22,907 nucleotides of DNA from SURF-21 sp964529285 (GCA_964529285.1 CAZGWK010000055.1:1-22907); one strand, 5' to 3'. Counted from the first letter of the stretch, positions 8,742 to 17,469 are shown. The notes: generated by a model from the letters alone, not told the origin. Numbers and translations: made by a program.

Positions 8742-9497
8742 ATGGAAGCCAATGTCGGCTTGGCCCTACTCATAACCACGCTCGCGGGTCTTTCCACCAC
8801 CATAGGAAGCATCCTGGGCCTCTGGTTCAAGGACCCCGGACCCCGTTTTATCAGCGCCACGCTGGGTTTCTCCGCCGGGGTGATGATCCTCGTCTCCTTC
8901 GTTGAGCTGCTCGCGTCGAGCCTGGAAGATATTGGTTTCGGCCTGGGCCTCATAGGCTTCTTCGCGGGCACGCTTGTCATGTTCGTCATCGATAGCCTCA
9001 TCCCTCACGAGTACTATGCGGAGAAGACGCGCGCAGAAGATGAGAGCGGCAGGATGTACCGTACCGGCCTGCTCGTGGCCCTGGGCATCGGCATACACAA
9101 CTTCCCCGAAGGCATGGCCACCTTCGTCGGGGCCCTGCAGGACATAAGGCTGGGCATCGCCATCGGAGTGGCCATAGCCATCCACAATATCCCCGAGGGG
9201 TTGGCCGTCTCTACACCCGTATATCTGGCCACGGGCAGCCGCAAGAAGGCTTTCTTATGGTCTTTTCTCTCCGGCGTGGCTGAACCTGCAGGCGCCCTCG
9301 TAGCGGCCCTCTTTCTGATGCGCTATATCAACGAAACCGTCCTGGGATGGGTGCTTGCCATCGTAGCCGGTATCATGGTCTATATCTCCCTGGACGAGCT
9401 CATCCCCGCCTCACGCGAATATGGCGAGGACAACTACGCCATCATGGGAGCCATCGCGGGCATGGCGGTGATGGCCTTCAGCCTGTGGCTGCTGTGA
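8742..9497 (+). CDS. zupT: ZIP-family divalent metal transporter (ZupT-like)
   Basis: A 251-residue polytopic membrane protein of the ZIP family, expected to import zinc or other divalent metals such as iron or manganese into the cytoplasm. The two metal-binding helices carry the diagnostic motifs HNFPEGMA (119-126) and HNIPEGLA (148-155). About eight hydrophobic segments fill the length. The loop after the third helix holds HEYYAEKTRAEDESGR, a short histidine-poor linker. Size and topology match bacterial ZupT proteins. The ATG is preceded by a GGGGGAT ribosome site. It stands alone on the plus strand. No metal-regulator box was recognised upstream. Confidence 0.93.
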   Translation: MEANVGLALLITTLAGLSTTIGSILGLWFKDPGPRFISATLGFSAGVMILVSFVELLASSLEDIGFGLGLIGFFAGTLVMFVIDSLIPHEYYAEKTRAEDESGRMYRTGLLVALGIGIHNFPEGMATFVGALQDIRLGIAIGVAIAIHNIPEGLAVSTPVYLATGSRKKAFLWSFLSGVAEPAGALVAALFLMRYINETVLGWVLAIVAGIMVYISLDELIPASREYGEDNYAIMGAIAGMAVMAFSLWLL

Positions 9498-9529
9498 CGC
9501 CTCGCCGCCTGTGCCTCTAGTATGAGTAC

Positions 9530-9685
9530 CTATACCGGCTCGAAAGCGTTCATATCCTCCAGGTGCGAGAGCATCTCCAGGAACAATCCGTCTCTTTCCG
9601 CGAGCACCTCGGTGTCGTCACGGCCACTCTGCTGACATCCTTGGCATCCATGGTTCACACCTCCCACTTTCGCAACCACTCGCAT
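9530..9685 (-). CDS. Possible small CxxC protein (51 aa)
   Basis: A short frame reading MRVVAKVGGVNHGCQGCQQ, then an acidic helical tail ending LEMLSHLEDMNAFEPV. It has a CxxC pair that could bind metal and an amphipathic C-terminal half with a plausible amino acid mix. The ATG has AAGG seven bases upstream. A GTG start 27 bases further in sits almost on a GGGAGG site, so the true start is uncertain. It lies 46 bases after the stop of the S9 peptidase gene on the same strand, and could be co-transcribed. I do not recognise the protein, and the frame may be fortuitous. Confidence 0.3.
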   Translation of the reverse strand: MRVVAKVGGVNHGCQGCQQSGRDDTEVLAERDGLFLEMLSHLEDMNAFEPV

Positions 9686-9731
9686 GCAGGCCTTGGGGGA
9701 CTACGAAAAAGGTGCGCATGCCCTTACCCCG

Positions 9732-11891
9732 TCAGTCGAAGAAGTACTCGTCGAACCATTTCTGCTCTTCCACCATCTTGCGCCGCTGATGTGGAATGAG
9801 CATCGGCACGTGGCCCTCCCCGGGGAATATATACAGCTCCACCGGTGCGTCGCTGTGCTTCTGGATGCCGCGGTAGGTTATCCAGGTCATGCCGGGCGCC
9901 ACGTTGACGTCGGCGGCGGGCTGGAACATGATCACCGGGGTCTCTACCCTGGCGGCATCGTAGAAAGGCGCCTGGGCCGGGTCCTTGAAGAGGTCCGGGT
10001 TCTCTATGGGATCGCTGCCGAAGAGACATTCTATGAAGACGTCTCCGAACATCGACCCGCCCCATTCGGATATCCACTCCGCCCCACCTGCGCCGCAGGA
10101 AGCGACCTTGAACCTCTGATCGTGAACGATAAGGGCGTTGGAGATTATCGAGCCGCAAGACCAGCCCATGGTCCCCAGGCGCTCCTCGTCGACCATGCCC
10201 AGCCCTATCAGCCTCTCCATGGCGTTCTCGATGTCCTCGATCACCAGGCCGTAGAACTCCCCGCCCTGTATGGAAGTGGCGAAATCGATGGTGTTCTCGC
10301 CGTATCCGGTGCTGCCGTGGTAGTTCGGCGCCAGCACAAAAGCCCCCTTCTGTGAGAGGAAATGGTAGGGGTCTATCCAGTGGTAGCTCATCCAGCGGTC
10401 CTTGTCGCACTCCCACGGCCCGCCGTGGATGACCAGCATGAGGGGATAGCGGTTGCCGGGTTCGTACCCCTCGGGATAGAAGAGCATCCCCTCGACGGGA
10501 TCGCCCCGGGCCCCCTCCCAGGTGATGGCCTCGCTGCGCGCGAAACTCTTGTCCTCGAAGCCCGGGTTGAGCGAGGTTATGGCCTCAGGGCCTACGATAT
10601 CGCTCCCCTGCAGGCTCGCCGCATAGACCTGGGGTGGCTGGCTGGCGTTGGAATGGTCGTAGCAGACCGTCTCGCCGTCGGGTGATACCTCTACGTAGAA
10701 GATGTTTCCCTGGTGCTCTCCCTTCAGCATGTTCATCTCCCAGCTTTCGCCCGACCTGGTGTACCTGGCAAGCTTGGGGTTGCAGCCGTCGGCGAGGAAG
10801 GCCAGAAACCCGTCGGGTGTGGGCCTTATAGGGGAGTTCGGCAGCCCAAACGGGCTCATCATCTCCATGCCCCTGGGCCATTCCATGTCGATACGGCTCT
10901 CCTCTCCCGTGGCCACATCCAGGGTCAGGGCCTCCGCCCTGAAAGCATACGGGTTGGGGTCCTCGTAATGGAGGTCCACGGCGTAGAGGGTCTGCGAGTC
11001 GTGCGACCAGGCTTCCCCACCCGTACTCCTCATCTCCGCGAATATCTGCTTCTCTTCGCCGCTCTCCAGGTCGAGCAGATAATTATCGAAGGAGGTATCC
11101 GCATAGTAGGTATGTCCCGGCATAAAACCCTTGTAACGAGTCCTCACGTAGAATGCGTGTTTTCCGTCCGGGGAAATTGAGAGGGCCATGATGCGGTCGT
11201 CGTTAGCGGTTATCTGTTCGGCCTCGCCGCCTGCCAGGTCGAGATGAAAAAGCCGCACCGGCGCATCGCAGTACTCGCTCACGTGTACGGTATTGTCGCC
11301 GGGTTCCACCTCTTCTCCCGGTGGCTTTTCTGTCGCCGCATATATGAGCGCCTGCGCTTCCTTCCAGCCGTATTCCTCGACGCCTCCCTGAGCCGACGTC
11401 AGGGGGGCGGCATCCTGTCCGCCGGGAGAGACTGCCCAGACCTGTACGGTACCTGCGGTATCATCCGCCGTATCAGGAGGTTCGGCGTCACTCAAAAAGG
11501 CAATCCTCGCGCCGTCTGGAGACCATTTGAGCCCGCCGATCATCGCTCCTTCAAACGAGGTAAGCTGCGCGGTTGTGTTTTCCTCCAGGTCCGTCAGGAA
11601 GATGTTGTTCGCCCGCGTCATCATCCCCGGCTCGCAGAAGTCCTTGCACCATGCGAGCAGCGAACCGTCCGGAGAGAATGCCATCTCCGACACGTATTCC
11701 GTATAGAGCACGTCGTCAAAGGTGAGCTTCTCTGCATCCGGGATGTCATCAACCGCCGCCATGCTCGGGTCCCTTAGTTCGATCTCTTTTTCTTCCGCCT
11801 CCTCGCCGCAACCTGTCAGGGCAAGCCCGGCCGCCGCAAGCATCAAGGCGAGGATCACTATAAGGCAAAACAGGGGTCTTCCATGACGCAT
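9732..11891 (-). CDS. S9-family prolyl oligopeptidase-type lipoprotein
   Basis: A 719-residue serine peptidase, predicted to be anchored outside the membrane and to cleave peptides or act as an acylaminoacyl/dipeptidyl peptidase. The N-terminus is a lipoprotein signal (MRHGRPLF, hydrophobic core, LTGC lipobox). Residues of about 60-420 form a beta-propeller with WD40/TolB-like repeats such as FSPDGSLLAW, WSPDGARIAF and SPDGKHAFYV. The C-terminal alpha/beta-hydrolase domain has HGGPWECDKD, the nucleophile elbow GWSCGS (Ser578), Asp661 in QPAADVNV and His694 in GEGHVP, giving a complete triad. The start at 11891 is chosen because GGAGGT precedes it and the lipoprotein signal begins there. An in-frame start 35 codons upstream would bury the signal. 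The exact specificity cannot be read from sequence. Confidence 0.92.
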   Translation of the reverse strand: MRHGRPLFCLIVILALMLAAAGLALTGCGEEAEEKEIELRDPSMAAVDDIPDAEKLTFDDVLYTEYVSEMAFSPDGSLLAWCKDFCEPGMMTRANNIFLTDLEENTTAQLTSFEGAMIGGLKWSPDGARIAFLSDAEPPDTADDTAGTVQVWAVSPGGQDAAPLTSAQGGVEEYGWKEAQALIYAATEKPPGEEVEPGDNTVHVSEYCDAPVRLFHLDLAGGEAEQITANDDRIMALSISPDGKHAFYVRTRYKGFMPGHTYYADTSFDNYLLDLESGEEKQIFAEMRSTGGEAWSHDSQTLYAVDLHYEDPNPYAFRAEALTLDVATGEESRIDMEWPRGMEMMSPFGLPNSPIRPTPDGFLAFLADGCNPKLARYTRSGESWEMNMLKGEHQGNIFYVEVSPDGETVCYDHSNASQPPQVYAASLQGSDIVGPEAITSLNPGFEDKSFARSEAITWEGARGDPVEGMLFYPEGYEPGNRYPLMLVIHGGPWECDKDRWMSYHWIDPYHFLSQKGAFVLAPNYHGSTGYGENTIDFATSIQGGEFYGLVIEDIENAMERLIGLGMVDEERLGTMGWSCGSIISNALIVHDQRFKVASCGAGGAEWISEWGGSMFGDVFIECLFGSDPIENPDLFKDPAQAPFYDAARVETPVIMFQPAADVNVAPGMTWITYRGIQKHSDAPVELYIFPGEGHVPMLIPHQRRKMVEEQKWFDEYFFD

Positions 11892-12081
11892 TATCAACAC
11901 CTCCGTTATCGCAAGCTCTTGTCTTACATCGGATGCCTGCCTGCATTCCTTTACATGGCAGCGTAACAAGCTAAAGAGTAATTGTAGTGGCAGCAACTGG
12001 CGGGTTTTTCAGAACATGGCACAGGTGTGGTGAAGCTAGGTTTGAGGCATGTCCGACACGCTTAATCCTGCAATCGAGACC

Positions 12082-12099
12082 GAACCTCAAAGAAGGTTC
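12082..12099 (-). other. Short hairpin after the relic ORF
   Basis: GAACCT (12082-12087) and AGGTTC (12094-12099) form a 6-bp stem with a 6-base loop directly after the relic's stop. No T run follows on the minus strand, so it is a weak terminator candidate for the proA-mtt operon. Confidence 0.25.
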
Positions 12100-12462
12100 T
12101 CAGGCGATCCCCTCGCCCTCGTACTTCTCGCTCACCAGGTTCTTGAGTTCCCGGTAATGCACCTTGCCGGTGATGAGGCGCGGGAGTTCGTCCACATAGA
12201 TGACGTACTTGGGAGCCTTGTAATCCGCGAGCCTCTCCTTGCAGAATGACTTCACCTCTTCATCTTCCAGGTCCATGCCCGGCTTGAGCTGGATGACGGC
12301 GGTCACCGCCTCGCCCCAGCGCTGGTGGGGGACTGAGTTGAAATACATCGGCCTTTCCACCACCACACCGGCGCTCGCCTCAACGAAAGTGGACAACTGT
12401 GAATCGGGGCCGGCATCTTTTTTGACGAAGACGGTCAACCTGTTGTTTGGCTGGATCGCCAT
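12100..12462 (-). pseudogene. Chimeric relic: DUF-like secreted-protein fragment fused to acyl-CoA ligase C-terminus
   Basis: An open frame of 120 residues that joins pieces of two unrelated proteins. Residues of about 1-42 (ending VVVERPMYFN) resemble a C-terminal repeat seen in large secreted actinobacterial proteins. From about residue 43 the sequence is the C-terminal AMP-binding-enzyme domain of an acyl-CoA ligase: RWGEAVTAVIQLKPG, the hinge and LADYKAPKYVIYVDELPR, then TGKVHYREL with the catalytic Lys of the PxxxTGK motif. The junction is near 12337. The fragment begins 13 bases after the methyltransferase stop and has a poor ribosome site. It lacks the rest of either protein, so it is best read as a deletion scar; expression as a small chimera cannot be excluded. 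Confidence 0.6.
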
Positions 12463-12475
12463 ATTTTTCCGGGAT

Positions 12476-13729
12476 CTACCTCTCGATCTCGTATATCCCC
12501 ACCAGGCCGTGACCGCAACCCAGTGCCGGCTGCATGCGCAGCTCCAACTCCCTGAGTGCATAGCCCAATTGAGGCTCTATGATATTCGCCCTGGTGTCCC
12601 CGACCTTGATCCAGTGACAGCTCTCAATGATGTTCTTCATATATTCCATCATCTCGCAGAGGATACCGGGGTAGGTATCCAGGATCTCGGGGGGCACCAT
12701 GCAGTTGCTGTCGTTATAATAAAAGAGCAGGCCCGTAGTGTATTGCACCAGGGCGTTCCAGCTCATCTGGTATTTCTCGAAGAAATCGTTTATCTCGTCG
12801 AAACCGTCGCGGGGATGGTAATCCGCGATCAGCGTATCCAGGTTGCTCCTCAGGTTGGTCTCGAAAAGTGAGTTCACAGCGCGCCTCAACGGTCTGCAGT
12901 GAAGGTTATAGTCGCCCGTATCGAGATGCCTTCCAGTGAAGATGGAGCGGTCCAGCATGGCCTTCGTCCTGATGCCAACTCCCGCTTCCTTGCAGGCCTT
13001 GTTTACCAGGTCCTCGACTTCACGCGGGCTCATCAGGCGCAGGGTGAGGTGATCGAGCTCCTTGTCCCCTCGCTCCTCCTCCGCATAGATATAGGAGACG
13101 ACGTAGTCCATGGTATAATCCTGCTCTTCCTCCTCCCGCCACAGGTCCTGCCATTCGTAGGAATAGCGCCCCAGCCAGTCGCAGATGAGGATTGAATCTT
13201 CACCGGCATGCCTGGCTACATCCGCAACGAGTCTCACCAGTTGTTCGTCGCTGAGGTGCGAAAGGGTCCCGTATGACGTGAAATAAATATCGTAAGCTTT
13301 CTCGCTTTTATCCACCGGCAGCCCCTGCGAGAAGTCCCCCAACTCGAACTTGAGCTTGCCGTTCGCTCCATGCACTTCGCGTGCCTGCTGCACCAGGGCT
13401 TCACTGATATCCACTCCCTTGTAGATGCCCAGGATCTCCGGTGTGATCAGGCTGACCTGGTGATCCAGAAGGCTGGGCTCACGCGAGCTCACGTCACACA
13501 ACAGTTCAAAACCGTCGCCGCTCCCGCAGCCGAGATCGAGTATGCGCAGGCGTTCCATGCGGCGGTTCTTTTCTGATATAAGCGTCTCCAGGAAAGGCCT
13601 GATGGTCATCCTGGTGATCTCGTCCTCCCAGTACCGCCGCACGTTATCGTACTTACCCAGGAGCCCGGTGACCTTCTCGTACTTTCCGCTCTGCACGGCC
13701 TCGCTGTATACGCTCTTCGTTCTATCCAC
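12476..13729 (-). CDS. SAM-dependent class I methyltransferase with long C-terminal domain
   Basis: A 417-residue protein. Residues of about 30-210 form a Rossmann methyltransferase fold with motif I ILDLGCGSGDGF (63-74), an acidic post-I strand (YKGVDISEALVQQA), and a motif IV-like region DIYFTSYGTLSHL. The last 200 residues form an unassigned helical domain rich in Asp, Tyr and Trp that may select the acceptor. The start is GTG with AGGAG eight bases upstream. It lies about 50 bases after the corrinoid protein in the same transcription unit. A SAM methyltransferase in an MttB/corrinoid operon is unexpected, because that system removes methyl groups. It could make the methylated substrate, modify the product or act independently. 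It lacks the recognisable sequence pattern of the histidine methyltransferase EgtD. Confidence 0.8.
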   Translation of the reverse strand: MDRTKSVYSEAVQSGKYEKVTGLLGKYDNVRRYWEDEITRMTIRPFLETLISEKNRRMERLRILDLGCGSGDGFELLCDVSSREPSLLDHQVSLITPEILGIYKGVDISEALVQQAREVHGANGKLKFELGDFSQGLPVDKSEKAYDIYFTSYGTLSHLSDEQLVRLVADVARHAGEDSILICDWLGRYSYEWQDLWREEEEQDYTMDYVVSYIYAEEERGDKELDHLTLRLMSPREVEDLVNKACKEAGVGIRTKAMLDRSIFTGRHLDTGDYNLHCRPLRRAVNSLFETNLRSNLDTLIADYHPRDGFDEINDFFEKYQMSWNALVQYTTGLLFYYNDSNCMVPPEILDTYPGILCEMMEYMKNIIESCHWIKVGDTRANIIEPQLGYALRELELRMQPALGCGHGLVGIYEIER

Positions 13730-13777
13730 TGGCAGTCTCCTCTCTGCGAGTACTGTAAACGCGGACGGCCGTATCGC

Positions 13778-14458
13778 TTATACCAGGCTGTCCGCTAGTT
13801 TTACGGCCGCGATCGCGTCCTTGCCGTACGCATCCGCTCCTATCTTCTCGGCGAACTGCGGGGTCAGAGGCGCTCCGCCGACGAGGACCTTGACATCATC
13901 CCTCAGACCCTCGCTCACGAGCTCGCCGATCACTCCCTTCATCTCCAGCATGGTGGTGGTAAGCAGTGCCGACAGGCCGAGGATGTCGGGCCTGGCTTCC
14001 TTTACCTTCTGCAGGATCTCGCTGCCGTCCACGTCGGCCCCGAGGTCCTGGACCTCGTACCCTGCTCCTCTCAGCATCAGGCCCACGATGTTCTTGCCTA
14101 TATCGTGTAAGTCGCCCTTGACCGTGGCCAGCAGCACCTTCCCTTTTGCCTCCATTCCCGCGTCCAGGAGGTGAGGTTCCAGGATGTCCATGGCCGCGCC
14201 CACGGCTTCGGCAGCGGTGAGCATATCCGGCAGGAAGTACTCACCCGACTCGTACTTCTCGCCCACCTTGTCCATGCCGCTGGACAGCGCGCCAAGCAGG
14301 ATCTCCTTCGCCTCTATCCCCTCCTCCAGGGACTGCCGCACCAGTTCCACCACACCTGGGGTGCCGGCGAGCTCTTCGTCGATGCCGTCGTCCTCACTGT
14401 CCCTGCGGCCCTGCAGTACGTTCTCCTCGATCTTCTCAAGCAACTGCTCTCTTTCCAT
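13778..14458 (-). CDS. mttC: Methylamine corrinoid protein (MttC/MtbC-like)
   Basis: A 226-residue cobalamin-binding protein that would carry the methyl group between an MttB-type methyltransferase and an acceptor methyltransferase. The N-terminal helical cap (about 1-95) is the B12-binding 2 type, including LLGALSSGMDKVGEKYESGEYFLPDML. The C-terminal Rossmann domain has the base-off/His-on motif GDLHDIGKN with Asp116, His118 and Gly121, followed by the expected VLVGGAPLT nucleotide-loop segment. Length matches the family. The N-terminal insertion RRDSEDDGIDEELAGTPG is slightly longer and more acidic than usual. A very strong AGGAGGACAGG site precedes the ATG. It is the only corrinoid protein here and probably serves both upstream MttB genes. 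Confidence 0.95.
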   Translation of the reverse strand: MEREQLLEKIEENVLQGRRDSEDDGIDEELAGTPGVVELVRQSLEEGIEAKEILLGALSSGMDKVGEKYESGEYFLPDMLTAAEAVGAAMDILEPHLLDAGMEAKGKVLLATVKGDLHDIGKNIVGLMLRGAGYEVQDLGADVDGSEILQKVKEARPDILGLSALLTTTMLEMKGVIGELVSEGLRDDVKVLVGGAPLTPQFAEKIGADAYGKDAIAAVKLADSLV

Positions 14459-14470
14459 CCTGTCCTCCTT

Positions 14471-16003
14471 TTATGCGTAAGGGTTGATCCTGCCGACTAT
14501 TCCGGGTATCTCGCGGTAGATCTTCTCCACCGTGTCTTGCTCCAGGTGATGGGGCTCTCTCTGCAGCAGCTCCATCCTTCTCTTGTGAGCGTTGACCACG
14601 GCCATGTCCGCGTCCTCCTTGGTCTCGAAGAAGTAGGACGGGAATATCTCGCCGCTCCTTATGCCCTTGCGGGCATAGCGCGCGAACAGCTTGTGGGGCG
14701 TGGCCATGACTTTCTCGATCTGCATGACGGCCTCTGCGAGGGCATCGCCGTCCATGCGCGGCCTCGCCAGTATGCGTTTCACCGCCCCGATCTGGGCATC
14801 ATCCAGCACCGCCTGGTCGGGACTGAAGACGTTGGTCTTCTCCAGGAGGCCGAAGGCATAATGCACGTACTGGGCGCCGGCCATGGGTACGCTGAGGTGA
14901 GAGAACAGCTTCTCGATGGTGGCCTGCACCCCGGGCACGCGCGCGTCGCCCACGCCCGCCGTGGAATAGCACGGCAGGCCGTAGAACCGCGCCATCTGCA
15001 CGCAGTCCATGTTGTACTGGCAGAACTCGGGCGCGCCGTACAGGTCGTTCATATCGTCCATGCGGGCCCTGACCGGCACGCTGCCGTAGAGCACGGGCGC
15101 TCCTTCTCTCACCAGCTGGCTGAGGGTTATTCCTGCGATGATCTCCGCGTTTATCTGCGCCACCATTCCCTCTTCCATTATGGGCGCGGTCGAACCTCCC
15201 TGGGGGCTGCTGCTTATGACCACGGGAATGCCGCGCTTTACTATCTCCATCATCTTGAGGGCGGTATCCTCGACGAACTGCAGCGGGCTCTTCGCCACGC
15301 AGGTTATAAAGGAGAGAAGGGGGTTTGCGAGCAGCTCTTGCCTGCCGCCGGCGATTATCTCGCCCATGCGGACCACCTTGTCCAGGCTGTCCAGGGTGGT
15401 CAGGCCTGCCATCACGTGCTTGTCTATGTTGTTCAGGCTGGCGAAGAACTTGTTCACGTCCTTATCGCTCTCCTCGATATCTTCATCCTGGATGTTGACG
15501 GTGCGGATGAAGAAATCGAGGTTCTCCAGCTGCTGGCAGAGCCTTGCCGCCTCGCAGAGGAGCTCGACCGACCCCGTCTTGCGCTCGAATAACGGATATT
15601 CGATCACTTCCTCGCCGTCCACTCTCTTGAAGCGCTCGCAGCTCATGTCGAGATATACGTTTGCCTCCGAGCCGCTGCCGAACCTTACCCGGGGTTCCTC
15701 CGCGCGCAGAAGGAGCCGGTTGCTCGCATCGCGGGCGCCCAGCACCACCTCGCCCGGGGCCTTGTGCAGGCTCTCCTCCACCAGGTCGGGAGGGAACCTG
15801 ACCACCTCGGGGCCGCCGGTGCCATCCTGGACCGCGCATCCCGCCTCCCGGTATATCGCGGCCGCTTCCGCGCTATGGCAGATGATGCCTATCTCCTGCA
15901 ATATCCTCAGCGAGGTCTCGTGTACCAGTTCCACCTGGGAAGGGGTCAAGCGGGTAACCGCATCGACCAGAACTCCCATCCTCTGCCTATTGTCAGCGCT
16001 CAC
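14471..16003 (-). CDS. MttB-family (non-pyrrolysine) trimethylamine/betaine methyltransferase, copy 2
   Basis: A 510-residue member of the MttB superfamily (COG5598 type). Members transfer a methyl group from trimethylamine or, in pyrrolysine-free members, from quaternary amines such as glycine betaine, proline betaine or carnitine to a corrinoid protein. The frame is open throughout, with no amber codon, so it should be a non-Pyl member. Family traits are the N-terminal VELVHETSLRILQEIGIICHS helix, the GPEVVRFPPDLVEESLHKAP region, ASLNNIDKHVMAGL (about 187-200), the AGGRQEL and SSSPQGGSTAPI stretch, and YSTAGVGDARVPGVQA near 345-360. The GTG start overlaps the stop of copy 1 (GTGA), with GGAGGT six bases upstream, so the two are translationally coupled. 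Substrate unknown. Confidence 0.92.
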   Translation of the reverse strand: MSADNRQRMGVLVDAVTRLTPSQVELVHETSLRILQEIGIICHSAEAAAIYREAGCAVQDGTGGPEVVRFPPDLVEESLHKAPGEVVLGARDASNRLLLRAEEPRVRFGSGSEANVYLDMSCERFKRVDGEEVIEYPLFERKTGSVELLCEAARLCQQLENLDFFIRTVNIQDEDIEESDKDVNKFFASLNNIDKHVMAGLTTLDSLDKVVRMGEIIAGGRQELLANPLLSFITCVAKSPLQFVEDTALKMMEIVKRGIPVVISSSPQGGSTAPIMEEGMVAQINAEIIAGITLSQLVREGAPVLYGSVPVRARMDDMNDLYGAPEFCQYNMDCVQMARFYGLPCYSTAGVGDARVPGVQATIEKLFSHLSVPMAGAQYVHYAFGLLEKTNVFSPDQAVLDDAQIGAVKRILARPRMDGDALAEAVMQIEKVMATPHKLFARYARKGIRSGEIFPSYFFETKEDADMAVVNAHKRRMELLQREPHHLEQDTVEKIYREIPGIVGRINPYA

Positions 16004-17469
16004 GCCGCACCTCCGTCTTTCATGATCTTGTCAAGTGGCAGGGCTATCTCGGGGAATTCGGCCCGCAGGCGCTCGATCACCTGCCGGCCGATGTAGTGTT
16101 TCTCCTCGGCTTGCAGTATCTTTTCTACTATTTCGCCGGCCTTCTCGGCCGCCGTAAGCGATCCGGCAGCCTCCCAATCCTCCCAGTCGCTGCGGTCGCT
16201 CAAGGTAGGCATAAAGTGCTCCTTGCGCATGTTCTTTATGGTGTGCCGCTGGGAGATGAAATTCCCACCCGGGCCGACTGCACTGATCACGTCGAGGGCA
16301 AGAGTGCTTTCGTTCACCTCTATCCCCTTGACCGCCCTCTTGACCATGCCCAGTATCTCGTTGTCTATCACGTACTTCTCCAGGCATACGGACATGGCGA
16401 ACTCCATCAATCCGGCGGCGTCATGTATATAATGGGCGCCTGCAAGGGCGGTCAACAGGGCCGTTATCGCCGATTCGTAGGCGCACTGCGCATCCAGCGT
16501 CTTGGAATCGGTCGCGCCGGCCGTGGCGTAGTAGGGAAGCCCGTAGAAGCTCGCCATCTGCGCCCCCGCCGCGTTCAGAAGCCCCATCTCCACCGAGCCG
16601 CAGAGATATTTCATGGTCCTCAGGTCGGTACTCGACGCGACGCTGCCATAAAGCAACGGCGTTCCGGGGTTTACCGTCTGGGCTATGACCACCCCGGTCA
16701 GAGAATCGACGTTCTGCATGACCAGGTTCCCCGCAATGGTCACCGGCCCCGTGGCTCCGCAGAGGGGTTCGGCGGGAACGGCCACCGGTATGCCCTCGGA
16801 GGCGATGCGCATCAACAGCCCCGAATAATGCTGGTCCGGTTTAAGGGGACTGATCATGCAGGTGATCATGGATATGATCGGCCTTTTCCTCAATGCCTCT
16901 GGCGAGCCGGCGATCTCCTGGGCCATGCGGATCACCCTCTCCACGCCTTCCTCGGTATATACACCCCCCATAACGTGCTTTCCCGTGTACATAAGCCCGG
17001 CAAAGAAGCGGTTTACGTCTACATGCTCGGGCTCTATGTCGTTGGGATACGTGGGCAGGAGGAAAAAATCTATATACTTGAGCGCATCCACCAACCTGGT
17101 TACGTCGGCCAGGTCCTTAAGGGTCGCCTCTCTCCGCACCCCGCTTGCGGCATCGATCATGTTCAGGGCGGTGCCCCCGGTCCCGAAATACACGTTGCCA
17201 TCCTTGAGCAGCAAGTCGTTGTCCGGATCCAGGCCGCAAAGCCTCACCTCGGAGGGCGCCGCTTCTACCGCCTTCTCTACGGCCTCGGCGGGGATACGGG
17301 CGATCTTTTCGTCCGTGTCGATAGACGCACCCGCTTCGCCGAGTACGTCTGCCGTGCGCTTATCGGGTATCTTCACCCCTACCTCGGACAGGACCTGCAG
17401 AGACGTACGGTGGATATCCGCTATCTCCTCGGCGCTCAGGGGGTGATACCTGGCTTCACTATCTCCCAT
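16000..17469 (-). CDS. MttB-family (non-pyrrolysine) trimethylamine/betaine methyltransferase, copy 1
   Basis: A 489-residue MttB-superfamily corrinoid methyltransferase, a clear but diverged paralogue of the next gene. It has IHRTSLQVLSEVGVKIPD, the AEAVEKAVEAAPSEVRLCGLDPDN region, FFAGLMYTGKHVMGG, a Gly-rich PLCGATGPVTIAGNLV strand, and YYATAGATDSKTLDAQCAYESA, the most conserved family segment, followed by ALAGAHYIHDAAGLMEF. No in-frame amber codon is present, so it should not need pyrrolysine. The start at 17469 is preferred because GGAGGT lies just before it. An in-frame ATG at 17481 would place that site inside the coding region. It follows the ligase-like gene by about 40 bases. Substrate unknown. 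Confidence 0.92.
   Translation of the reverse strand: MGDSEARYHPLSAEEIADIHRTSLQVLSEVGVKIPDKRTADVLGEAGASIDTDEKIARIPAEAVEKAVEAAPSEVRLCGLDPDNDLLLKDGNVYFGTGGTALNMIDAASGVRREATLKDLADVTRLVDALKYIDFFLLPTYPNDIEPEHVDVNRFFAGLMYTGKHVMGGVYTEEGVERVIRMAQEIAGSPEALRKRPIISMITCMISPLKPDQHYSGLLMRIASEGIPVAVPAEPLCGATGPVTIAGNLVMQNVDSLTGVVIAQTVNPGTPLLYGSVASSTDLRTMKYLCGSVEMGLLNAAGAQMASFYGLPYYATAGATDSKTLDAQCAYESAITALLTALAGAHYIHDAAGLMEFAMSVCLEKYVIDNEILGMVKRAVKGIEVNESTLALDVISAVGPGGNFISQRHTIKNMRKEHFMPTLSDRSDWEDWEAAGSLTAAEKAGEIVEKILQAEEKHYIGRQVIERLRAEFPEIALPLDKIMKDGGAA

Noticed and set aside
12463..12561. N-terminal extension of the relic frame into the methyltransferase gene
   Set aside because: The extension overlaps conserved coding sequence of the methyltransferase C-terminus in another frame and looks non-coding.
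14471..17469. Pyrrolysine (amber) read-through in the MttB genes
   Set aside because: Both genes are full length without any in-frame TAG, so no suppression is needed.
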